Of a stretch of DNA of 11,434 nucleotides, positions 1 through 7,412 are shown one piece after another. This DNA is from JAZQNC01 sp045536155 (GTDB taxonomy: Bacteria; Bacillota; Clostridia; Oscillospirales; CAG-272), in contig JAZSMZ010000105.1 of NCBI GenBank assembly GCA_045536155.1, positions 1 through 11,434 on the forward strand, read 5' to 3'. The translations under genes were made by a program, and so were the position numbers. Position 1 is the stretch's first letter, and every line of letters begins with the position of its first letter. The notes under the pieces are model-generated. The model was not told the DNA's origin and did not search any database. It was given only the letters and a program-made list of their open reading frames with translations.

Positions 1-108
1 GATCTCTTCCGCGTAAGCGTCAATCCCATCGGCATAAAGGTCTGCCTTGAGCGCTGCGGCATCTACCGCAAGCTCCGCCGCACTTTAAGACACGATACCG
101 ACGCGTAA
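1..108 (+). CDS. C-terminal fragment of an unidentified protein (5' end outside window)
   Basis: Reading frame 1 is open from the left edge to a TAA at 106-108 and gives the last 35 residues of a protein that begins upstream of the window. The tail is basic and contains two cysteines (…VCLERCGIYRKLRR…). I recognise no family from this piece. In many Firmicutes the genes before rel are recJ and apt; the tail does not look like the end of Apt, and a RecJ-type C-terminal winged helix is only a guess. It ends 27 nt before the proposed rel start, so it is probably in the same transcript. Confidence 0.5.
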   Translation, partial: DLFRVSVNPIGIKVCLERCGIYRKLRRTLRHDTDA

Positions 109-122
109 CAATACTCATCATT

Positions 123-128
123 GGAGGG
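123..128 (+). promoter_or_regulatory. Shine-Dalgarno sequence of rel
   Basis: GGAGGG lies 7 nt before the TTG at 136-138, an ideal spacing. It is the only strong ribosome-binding site upstream of the HD domain of rel. It therefore identifies 136 as the intended start even though the next codon is a stop. Confidence 0.75.
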
Positions 129-135
129 TAACACC

Positions 136-141
136 TTGTAA
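136..141 (+). other. Start-stop: TTG immediately followed by TAA at the rel start
   Basis: Directly visible: the TTG correctly spaced from GGAGGG is followed by TAA in the rel frame. No other ATG, GTG or TTG lies within useful distance of the Shine-Dalgarno sequence in any frame. The frame downstream continues without a stop to 2337. A one-base change of TAA to GAA or CAA would restore an ordinary N-terminus. Reading frames 2 and 3 close within about 100 nt, so a single early frameshift does not explain it. Confidence 0.85.
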
Positions 142-2337
142 AACAGCGAAGAAGATACCAAACGGCTTATACAGAGTCTTGAAAAGACGGGCAAGCACTA
201 CGATATCGAAAAGATAAACAAAGCATATCTGTATGCAAACGACCTTCACGAGGGTCAGTTCCGCAACAGCGGCGAGGCATACATCTCCCATCCCATCGCC
301 GTTGCAGAGATAGCCGCAACGCTCGGGCTGGACACCGATTCCATCTGTGCCGCTCTGCTCCACGATACCATCGAGGACTGCGGCACAAAGGTCTGCCTTG
401 ATACCCTTACAAAGGAGTTCGGCGATCAGGTCGCCCAGCTTGTTGACGGTCTTACAAAGCTCGTCCAGATCCCCTTTGAGGACAAGGAAGAGGAACACGT
501 TGAAAACCTTCGCAAGATGCTCCTTGCAATGGCGAAGGATATCAGAGTAATATTCATCAAGCTGTGTGACCGACTTCACAACATGCGCACCCTTGATGCA
601 AAGCCCGAAAACAAGCGCCGCATGACCGCGCTTGAAACGATGCAGGTCTATGCTCCGCTCGCGCACCGACTCGGTATGCAGCGCATGAAGCAGGAGCTTG
701 AAAACCTGGCGCTGAGCTATCTCGATCCGATCGGCTTTGCCGAGGTCAAGCGCGACATCGAGCTCAAATACGGACTCAACCGTTCCTTTATCGACAACGC
801 CCGCGCAACGGTGTCCGACAAGCTGACCGACAACGAAATAAGCTTCCAGCTTGAGGGACGTGTCAAATCGGTATATTCTATATACCGCAAGATGTACGAG
901 CAGAACAAGAGCTTCGACGAGATATACGACTTTTACGCGCTCCGCGTTATCGTTAATACCGAGCTTGAATGCTATCAGGTGCTCGGTCTTATCCACGAAC
1001 TTTTCAATTCGATTCCCGGCCGATTCAAGGACTACATCTCCACTCCGAAGCCCAATATGTCCCGCTCGCTTCACACGACGGTAATCGGACGCGACGGTAT
1101 TCCCTTTGAAGTACAGATCCGTACCCGCGAGATGCACCACGTTGCCGAGTACGGTATCGCAGCGCATTGGAAATACAAGTCGGGCGAAAAATCGCGCGAG
1201 GAAATCGACAAGAAGCTCGAATGGGTCGCAAAGCTTATCGAGGCCGAGGACGACACCCGCGACCACGAAGAATTCCTCAGCGCGCTCAAGATCGATATAT
1301 TCCACGACGAGACCTTCGTATTTACCCCCAAGGGCGACGTTATTGCCCTGCCTCAGGGCTCGACCGTTATCGACTTTGCATACGCCATTCACTCGGGCGT
1401 GGGCAACAAGATGGTGGGTGCCAAGATCAACGGCATGATAGTTCCCATCGACCGCGTACCTCAAAACGGCGAGATCGTCGAGATTTTGACCTCGTCGCAG
1501 ACAAAGGGTCCCCGCCGCGACTGGCTCAAGATCGTTAAAACGAGCGCAGCAAGGACTAAAATCCGCCAGTGGTTCAAAAAGGAACAGCGCCCCGAAAATA
1601 TCCTCGTAGGCAAAGCCGAGCTCGATCGCGAGCTCAAAAAGTTCAACCGTCCCTACACAAACGCTCAAAAGGCCGAGATATTGCAGGCGGTGGCAAACAA
1701 GGTCGGTATTCAGTCGCTTGACGATCTGTACAACACCATCGGCTATGGCGGCATAACCGTATCAAAGCTTGCGGGCAAGATAAAGGACGAGTTTGACCGC
1801 GTTGTCAAGCCCGAAGTAAATCCCGAGCCTATCGAGATACAGACCTCCTCAATTCCCAAGCACAAAAAATCGTCGTCGGGCGTTATCATCGACGGTCAGG
1901 AGGGCTGTGCCGTCAAATTCGCACGCTGCTGCAATCCCGTGCCCGGCGATTCGCTTATCGGATTTATTACCCGCGGATACGGCGTATCCCTTCACAAGAG
2001 CGACTGCCCCAACGTGGTGATGAACCGCGAAAAGCCGGAATACGAAGGCAGATGGGTAGATGCGAAATGGGACGTTGCCGAGCATGAAAGCGGAAATCTC
2101 TTCGAGGCGAAGATCGACATTCGCGCGCGCAACCGCATCACTCTGCTTGCCGACATAACCGCGGCTCTGGCAGACATGAAGGTTTCCCTTCTCGCCATCA
2201 ACACACAGATGACAAGCATCGATTCGATCATGCTCAACATCGTTGTCAGCTGTAAAAACCTCGACCACATGAAATCGATCATCGGACGCATCAAATCGAT
2301 CCCCGATGTCGAAAGCTGCGATCGCGGATACGCTTAA
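136..2337 (+). CDS. rel: Bifunctional (p)ppGpp synthetase/hydrolase, RelA/SpoT (Rel) family, with an in-frame TAA as second codon
   Basis: Makes and degrades the alarmone (p)ppGpp on starved ribosomes (stringent response). Counting from the TTG at 136 the product is about 733 residues, normal for Rel. Domains: HD hydrolase with H52, H76-D77 (LLHDTIEDC) and D145 (CDRLHNMRTL); synthetase with RFKD at 296-299 (the RxKD form of bifunctional enzymes rather than the ExDD of RelA), QIRT near 327 and AEYGIAAHWKYK near 337; TGS from about 394; Cys pair at 598-599 (ARCCNPVPGD); C-terminal ACT from about 655. The oddity is the start: TTG at 136 is followed by TAA at 139-141. No in-frame ATG, GTG or TTG occurs after that until ATG 517, which would remove most of the HD domain. 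Codons 142-516 are intact and conserved, so I annotate the full span. A substitution or sequencing error in codon 2 is the simplest explanation. An automatic caller would start at 517 (606 residues). Followed 29 nt later by dtd. Confidence 0.9.
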
Positions 2338-2366
2338 TCTAAAATTTTATCAAAGGCAGATTTAAT

Positions 2367-2825
2367 ATGATTGCTCTTTTACAGCGTGTCACCGAATCAT
2401 CGGTTTCGGTGGACGGACAAATCATCGGCATATGCGGCAAGGGTCTTATGATCCTTCTCGGCGTGCTCGAAGGAGACAACGAAAGCGATGCCCTCGCTTT
2501 GGCTGAAAAAATACACAAGCTCCGCATTTTTGAAGACGAAAACGGCAAGATGAACCGATCGGTATGCGACATTGAGGGAAGTGCCCTCGTTATATCGCAG
2601 TTTACCTTAGCGGCAAACTACGCGCACGGAAACCGCCCCGATTTTTTAGCGGCGGCAAAGCCCGATATTGCAAAGCCGTTGTATGAATTTTTCGCCGATG
2701 AGCTTCAAAAGCGAATTACGGGAAAAGTCGAAACGGGCGAGTTTGGCGCCGACATGAAGGTATCGCTTATAAACGACGGCCCCGTCACCATTATCATGGA
2801 CAGCAAGGTTTTATTGAAAAAATGA
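2367..2825 (+). CDS. dtd: D-aminoacyl-tRNA deacylase
   Basis: Hydrolyses D-amino acids (and mis-charged glycine) from tRNA in the cytoplasm, a translation quality-control step. The 152 residues match the usual 145-150. Family motifs are present: N-terminal MIALLQRVTESSVSV, the catalytic SQFTL at 77-81, GNRPDF shortly after, and GEFGADMKVSL followed by NDGPVT (136-141), which carries the Gly-cisPro pair that gives chiral selectivity. The start ATG has AAAGG 10 nt upstream. The gene sits 29 nt after rel, a very common Firmicutes arrangement. Its TGA overlaps the ATG of hemZ (ATGA), suggesting translational coupling. Confidence 0.96.
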   Translation: MIALLQRVTESSVSVDGQIIGICGKGLMILLGVLEGDNESDALALAEKIHKLRIFEDENGKMNRSVCDIEGSALVISQFTLAANYAHGNRPDFLAAAKPDIAKPLYEFFADELQKRITGKVETGEFGADMKVSLINDGPVTIIMDSKVLLKK

Positions 2826-4303
2826 AAGTTGAGATAAAGGGCGACATCAAGCCCTACTACGTTCAATCACTTATAATGCTCTTTTTCCCCGGTGAAAAGT
2901 TTTCCGAAAGCGAGATCGGAGATGACCGCAAGCTGTCGCTGGAGATAATTGAGAGCGAAGGCTCGGTCACTGTCAACGTTTTCAGCCGTGTCGGCGACAG
3001 AGAAGGCCGATCATCCTATGAAAAAGCAATAGAAAAGGGCATGACAAAAGAGCGTGCGATAAAGCTGTGCGCCGGCGAGGCTATTTACTCGCTTTACGGC
3101 GAAATGTTCGGCTTTTATCCCGAATGGGGGCTTATGGTGGGAGTTCGCCCGACAAAGCTGCCCGCCGTGCTGCTCCGCGAGGGCAAAAGCGTAAAAGAGG
3201 CCGCCGAAATGCTGATGCGCGATTTCCACGTCAGCGAAAAGAAGGCGTTTTTGGCGTCGTCCACGGCAAAATGCGAACTTGATCTTATCGAAAAGCTGCC
3301 CAAAAGATCGTGCAGTCTTTACGTGTCGATCCCTTTTTGTCCCTCGCGATGCTCATATTGCTCCTTTATATCCTATGCCACAAATCGTCTGCTGTCGCTC
3401 ATACCCGACTATCTCGAACGGCTGGTGCGCGATCTCGATGCAGCATTTGATGCGATATACGACGCAGGGCTGAACATTGCAACAGTCTATATCGGAGGGG
3501 GCACACCAACCACTCTCAGCGCATCCCAGCTGGACGTTTTGCTTACCGCTATAAACCGCGGACTTGAAAAATGCTCGGCCGCTCCTCTTGAATTTACCCT
3601 TGAGGCGGGACGTCCCGACACGGTGAAGACAGAAAAGCTCGCCGTTGCATACAGTCACGGTGTAAACCGCATATCGGTAAATCCGCAGACCACATCGGAC
3701 AGCGTGCTCTCGTCGATCGGGCGCTCGCACACCGCTGCCGATTTTTTCGCCGCCTATGATATTGCCAAAAAGAGCGGCATAAAATATATAAATACCGACC
3801 TTATCGCAGGTCTGCCGGGCGACACTGTCGAATCCTTTCAAAAGAGCGTGCGCGACGTCATCGCGCTTGATCCCGAAAACATCACCGTGCACACCTTCTC
3901 GGTAAAAAAGGCATCCGAGCTTTGCTTAAAGGGCGATCTCTTCTCCCGCGAGGGCGGAATCGCTCCCGCATGCGTCGATTTCGCCGCTGAAAACATCGGC
4001 AATGCAGGATATCATCCATATTACATGTACCGCCAGAAAAACATGGTCGGCTCGCTTGAAAACGTCGGATATGCCAAAGAGGGTGCCGACGGACTTTACA
4101 ACATCTTTATGATGGAGGAAATTCACAGCATCATTGCCGTGGGAGCCGGTGCCGTTACAAAGTTTGTCTGCCATTCGGACGAATCGGAGGACGGGCTTTA
4201 CATCGAGCGCTGTTTTGCGCCGAAATACCCTTACGAATATCTGGAATGGGATGGATACGCCGACACTTTAAATAAAATACGTACATTCGATTATAATATA
4301 TAA
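2822..4303 (+). CDS. hemZ: HemZ-type coproporphyrinogen dehydrogenase-like radical SAM protein
   Basis: Radical SAM protein of the HemN/HemW/HemZ group. The 493 residues with about 165 residues before the radical SAM core fit HemZ of Bacillus and Clostridia (about 490-500), not HemW (about 380). Motifs: GVRPTKL in the N-terminal part, CPSRCSYC with C173, C177 and C180 for the [4Fe-4S] cluster, GGGTPT at 225-230 for SAM binding, EAGRPDT, and RISVNPQT. The fourth cysteine of true HemN (CxxxCxxCxC) is missing: C180 is followed by Ser-Phe. Assignment as the oxygen-independent coproporphyrinogen III dehydrogenase rests on the family name; HemW-like relatives are heme chaperones, so the exact reaction is uncertain. 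It begins inside the dtd stop codon with only a weak ribosome site (AAGG, 13 nt upstream), so translation is probably coupled to dtd. Confidence 0.9.
   Translation: MKVEIKGDIKPYYVQSLIMLFFPGEKFSESEIGDDRKLSLEIIESEGSVTVNVFSRVGDREGRSSYEKAIEKGMTKERAIKLCAGEAIYSLYGEMFGFYPEWGLMVGVRPTKLPAVLLREGKSVKEAAEMLMRDFHVSEKKAFLASSTAKCELDLIEKLPKRSCSLYVSIPFCPSRCSYCSFISYATNRLLSLIPDYLERLVRDLDAAFDAIYDAGLNIATVYIGGGTPTTLSASQLDVLLTAINRGLEKCSAAPLEFTLEAGRPDTVKTEKLAVAYSHGVNRISVNPQTTSDSVLSSIGRSHTAADFFAAYDIAKKSGIKYINTDLIAGLPGDTVESFQKSVRDVIALDPENITVHTFSVKKASELCLKGDLFSREGGIAPACVDFAAENIGNAGYHPYYMYRQKNMVGSLENVGYAKEGADGLYNIFMMEEIHSIIAVGAGAVTKFVCHSDESEDGLYIERCFAPKYPYEYLEWDGYADTLNKIRTFDYNI
4267..4297 (+). promoter_or_regulatory. 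Possible sigma-A promoter before the nucleoside kinase
   Basis: A perfect -10 hexamer TATAAT lies at 4292-4297 in the 3' end of hemZ, with a loose -35 candidate TTTAAA at 4267-4272 (4 of 6 matches, 19-nt spacer). Transcription would start near 4304, about 43 nt before the kinase ATG. The AT-rich sequence makes chance matches likely, so this is tentative. Confidence 0.3.
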
Positions 4304-4346
4304 AAACGCACTACACTCCACGGTCTTATATTTTTATGAGGTCACA

Positions 4347-5252
4347 ATGCTTATACAAAACTACAGATACAAAACCGACGTCGAGATACGCGACGTAATT
4401 GCCGCATCCGAATCGCGATACGATGCCGAGATCATGCGTGCCGCAGAAGCTGCGCACGGACATCCCGAGCTTCGGTTCGTCATGCTCTCCGGCCCCACCT
4501 GCTCGGGCAAAACGACCACCGCTTCCCGACTTATTGATGCATTTTCAAAATACGGACGGCGCGTCGTTGTCGTATCCATCGACGATTTCTACCGCGACAA
4601 CGACGGGGACAGAACGATCGACGAGGATCAGACGGTCGACTATGAATCGGCCGATGCGATCGATCTTGAATATTTCGACAAATGTACCGATCTTATTGAA
4701 AAAGGACTCCCCTGCTCACTGCCGAAATTCGACTTTCTGACGGGACGCCGTTCCCAATACGTGCACTACCTTCCGCACGAGGAGGATATCATACTCTTCG
4801 AGGGGATCCAAGGCATATATCCCGAAATCGTTTCACTCATTCCGATAGACAAGCTCGAACGGATATATATTTCCGTCGGCGAGGATGCCATAGTATCGGG
4901 CGAGCATTTCGACAGACGCGAAATACGGCTTATCCGACGGCTGGTGCGCGACTATCACTACCGCGGATCCGAGCCCGATTTCACCCTCTATCTCTGGCGT
5001 GAGGTAGTGGCAAACGAGAACAAAAATATATTACCCCGCGAGGACAGAGTGCCCTTTAAGATCAACTCGTTGCTCACGTTCGAGCTGAATATGATAAAGG
5101 ATCAGTTTTTGACCGTCGCCTCCCACGCAAAAAAAGAGGAAACGAAGGCAATACTCGATCCCATAGCAGAAAAGATAGGAAGGATTCCTTCTCTCGATAT
5201 TTCCTATCTGCCACACCGATCTGTATTCAATGAATTTATAAAACGCGACTGA
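4347..5252 (+). CDS. Uridine kinase-family (PRK/URK) nucleoside kinase, short form
   Basis: Cytoplasmic P-loop kinase of the phosphoribulokinase/uridine kinase family, expected to phosphorylate a nucleoside such as uridine or cytidine with a nucleoside triphosphate. Visible features: Walker A GPTCSGKTT at 49-57, SIDDFYRD after the next strand, KFDFLTGRR, the Walker-B-like strand ILFEGIQG, and RRLVRDYHYRG followed by ENKNILP and the INSLLTFEL segment. These C-terminal motifs match the clostridial 'nucleoside kinase' that is normally about 550 residues with N-terminal TGS and threonyl-tRNA-synthetase-like domains. Here only about 48 residues precede the P-loop, so those domains are absent. The start ATG has GAGG 5 nt upstream. 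PNP follows after 19 nt, supporting a role in nucleoside metabolism; the true substrate is not visible. Confidence 0.82.
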   Translation: MLIQNYRYKTDVEIRDVIAASESRYDAEIMRAAEAAHGHPELRFVMLSGPTCSGKTTTASRLIDAFSKYGRRVVVVSIDDFYRDNDGDRTIDEDQTVDYESADAIDLEYFDKCTDLIEKGLPCSLPKFDFLTGRRSQYVHYLPHEEDIILFEGIQGIYPEIVSLIPIDKLERIYISVGEDAIVSGEHFDRREIRLIRRLVRDYHYRGSEPDFTLYLWREVVANENKNILPREDRVPFKINSLLTFELNMIKDQFLTVASHAKKEETKAILDPIAEKIGRIPSLDISYLPHRSVFNEFIKRD

Positions 5253-5271
5253 CGAAAGGACTTTAAAAACA

Positions 5272-6099
5272 ATGGAAAAGAAAGCAACATTCAATTCATA
5301 CGTTGAAAGTGCAAATTTTATAAAGGAAAAGATCTCTTGTACCCCTGACGTTGCCATCATTTTAGGCAGCGGACTTGGCGATTTTGCCGACTGTCTCGAA
5401 GACAAGATCGTTATCCCCTACCGCGAGATACCCAACTTTCCCGTATCAACCGTATCCTATCAGAAGGGTGAGCTCGTTTTCGGAAATTATCGCGGCAAAA
5501 AGGTACTCGCCATGAACGGCCGCTTCCACTACTATGAAGGATACGAGATGTGGCAGACAGCCTACCCGATCGGCGTATTTAAGCTGCTCGGTATAGGCAA
5601 GCTCATCATCACCAATGCCGCAGGAGGCATTTCGGACAAATACCGACTCGGTGATTTGGTATGCGTCCGCGATCACATCAAATTCGCGCCCGACTCCCCC
5701 TGCCGCGGCGTAAACATTCCCGAATTCGGCGACAGATTTTTCGATATGCAGAGAGTTTACGACAAGTCCTTTGCCGATCTTGCAAAAAAGAAGGCAAGCG
5801 AGCTTGAAATCGAGCTTAAGGACGGCGTATACGGCTATATGTCGGGTCCCCAGTACGAAACTCCCGCCGAAATCGCGATGCTCCGAACCGTTGGAGCTAC
5901 CGTTGTCGGTATGTCCACCGTTGCAGAGGTGATCATGGCCGCGCAGTGCCAAATTCCCGTGCTCTGCATCTCCTGCGTGTCCAACATGGCTGCAGGCATC
6001 ACAGGTGCCGCCATCACCGAGCAAGAGGTGCTTGATACCGGCAAGCTCATCGCGTCGAAGTTCAAGGCCCTCGTTTCGGCTGTAATCGAAGAAATGTGA
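5272..6099 (+). CDS. punA: Purine nucleoside phosphorylase, trimeric (PNP-I) type
   Basis: Phosphorolysis of purine nucleosides (inosine, guanosine and deoxy forms) to free base and ribose-1-phosphate in salvage. 275 residues, the usual size. Motifs: phosphate loop LGSGLG at 31-36, GRFHYYEGY from 83 with H86, TNAAGG at 114-119, GPQYETPAE with the base-contacting E196, VGMSTVAEV, and SNMAAG with N238, which in this family reads the 6-oxo group. The Glu/Asn pair supports 6-oxopurine specificity rather than MTA phosphorylase. The usual DHIN is DHIK here. ATG has AAAGGA 11 nt upstream. It lies between a nucleoside kinase and an MTA/SAH deaminase, so it could take inosine-type products of the deaminase; that link is inference. 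Other names in use are pnp and deoD-like. Confidence 0.94.
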   Translation: MEKKATFNSYVESANFIKEKISCTPDVAIILGSGLGDFADCLEDKIVIPYREIPNFPVSTVSYQKGELVFGNYRGKKVLAMNGRFHYYEGYEMWQTAYPIGVFKLLGIGKLIITNAAGGISDKYRLGDLVCVRDHIKFAPDSPCRGVNIPEFGDRFFDMQRVYDKSFADLAKKKASELEIELKDGVYGYMSGPQYETPAEIAMLRTVGATVVGMSTVAEVIMAAQCQIPVLCISCVSNMAAGITGAAITEQEVLDTGKLIASKFKALVSAVIEEM

Positions 6100-6118
6100 C
6101 CGAGTGAGGGAAATCAAA

Positions 6119-7393
6119 ATGAAAATACTGTTTAAAGACGCCGAGATACTCGGATACGGTCACGGCAATATCGCCGTTGATGGTGCATACATCACGTACG
6201 TCGGCTCGGATATGCCCGAAGGCGAATTTGACCGCACGATCGACTGCAAAAACAAAATGGCCATGCCCGGGCTTTACAACTGCCACACCCATGCGGCAAT
6301 GACTCTTTTCCGCGGATACGGCGAGGATCTTTCCCTCTCCGATTGGCTTCACACCCGCATTTTTCCTGCCGAGGACCGTCTTACAGATAAGGCTGTCTAC
6401 GATGCCTCCCTTCTTGCCGCAGCCGAGATGATCAAGGGCGGTACCGTAAGCTGCTCCGATATGTATTTCTTCTGCGATCAGACTGTAGATGCATTCATCG
6501 AAGCGGGCATCAAGGCCAACATCTCCCGCTCCATCGTTTCCTTTGATCCGAGCGAGGATTTTGACAAAAACAGCCGTGTTATCGAAGCGAAGGAACTTTT
6601 CGAAAAATATCACAACACCGCCGACGGGCGCATCAAGATCGACATGGCTCTCCATGCCGAATACACCAACGTCGCTCCCATGGTGCGCTATCTTTCCGAC
6701 TATGCCGCAAAGGTAGGCGCAAGAATGCACATTCACCTTTCGGAAACGGAAAGTGAGCACAAGGAGTGCATCGGCCGCAACGGATATACCCCCGCGCGCT
6801 TCTTTTCAGAAAACGGCGCGTTCGATATCCCCGCGCTTGCCGCGCACTGCGTATACGTTTCCGATGACGACATTGCGCTGATGGCCGAAAAGGGTGTTAC
6901 CGCCGTACATAATCCCGCAAGCAACTTAAAGCTGGGAAGCGGCGTTATGCCTCTTGCATCTCTTCGCGACGGAGGAGTAAACGTCGCACTCGGCACCGAC
7001 GGCGCGGCGTCAAACAATGCCCTCGACATGATGCGCGAGATGTACCTTGCCGCGATACTTCACAAGGGCATCAACCGCGACACCGTCAAAACGGGCTCGT
7101 CCGATGCCATAAAGATGGCAACGGTCAACGGTGCAAAAGCACAGGGACGCGACGATTGCGGAACGATCGAGACGGGCAAAAAGGCCGACATCGTCCTTTT
7201 GGATCTCGATTCCGTCCACAACATTCCTTCCTACGACCTTTCCTACACCGTGGCATACTCGGCAAACTCGTCCGACGTACGTCTTACCATGGTCGACGGC
7301 AAGATTTTATATGAAAACGGTGAATTTACCACTCTCGACATCGAGAAGGTAAAGTATGAGATGAAAAACACCGTTGCGCACTATTTCGATTGA
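6119..7393 (+). CDS. mtaD: 5-methylthioadenosine/S-adenosylhomocysteine deaminase (amidohydrolase)
   Basis: Zinc-dependent amidohydrolase that deaminates 5'-methylthioadenosine, S-adenosylhomocysteine and often adenosine to the inosine analogues. It handles by-products of SAM-using reactions. With start 6119 the protein has 424 residues. Metal and catalytic residues follow the family pattern: H56-T-H58 (NCHTHAAMTLFRG), H206 and E209 in HIHLSETESE, H243 in AAHCVY, and D294 in GTDGAASNN; the 51-residue spacing between the last two matches known members as I recall. I prefer ATG 6119 because GAGGG lies 8 nt upstream. The in-frame GTG at 6104 would put this ribosome site inside the coding region and lacks one of its own. 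It follows PNP by 19 nt. Substrate range (MTA, SAH or adenosine) cannot be read from the sequence. Confidence 0.92.
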   Translation: MKILFKDAEILGYGHGNIAVDGAYITYVGSDMPEGEFDRTIDCKNKMAMPGLYNCHTHAAMTLFRGYGEDLSLSDWLHTRIFPAEDRLTDKAVYDASLLAAAEMIKGGTVSCSDMYFFCDQTVDAFIEAGIKANISRSIVSFDPSEDFDKNSRVIEAKELFEKYHNTADGRIKIDMALHAEYTNVAPMVRYLSDYAAKVGARMHIHLSETESEHKECIGRNGYTPARFFSENGAFDIPALAAHCVYVSDDDIALMAEKGVTAVHNPASNLKLGSGVMPLASLRDGGVNVALGTDGAASNNALDMMREMYLAAILHKGINRDTVKTGSSDAIKMATVNGAKAQGRDDCGTIETGKKADIVLLDLDSVHNIPSYDLSYTVAYSANSSDVRLTMVDGKILYENGEFTTLDIEKVKYEMKNTVAHYFD

Positions 7394-7412
7394 TTTTTAA
7401 GGAGCAACTGCT

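Noticed and set aside
139..141. Reassigned TAA codon (alternative genetic code)
   Set aside because: TAA ends rel, hemZ, holA and the ACT gene in expected places, so it is read as stop in this genome.
517..519. ATG 517 as the true start of rel
   Set aside because: It would discard conserved HD residues H52 and H76-D77, which are intact in the upstream frame; no ribosome site precedes it.
118..1668. 516-codon open frame on the - strand opposite rel
   Set aside because: It lies wholly antisense to a gene with clear Rel domains and has no recognisable motifs. Strong codon bias towards C-ending codons readily leaves an antisense frame free of stops.
6104..6118. GTG 6104 as start of the deaminase
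   Set aside because: The GAGGG ribosome site at 6106-6110 would lie within the coding region, and ATG 6119 is correctly spaced from it.
5446..6760. - strand open frames of about 220-230 codons opposite PNP and mtaD
   Set aside because: Antisense shadows of well-supported genes; low-complexity His/Gly/Val-rich translations with no family resemblance.
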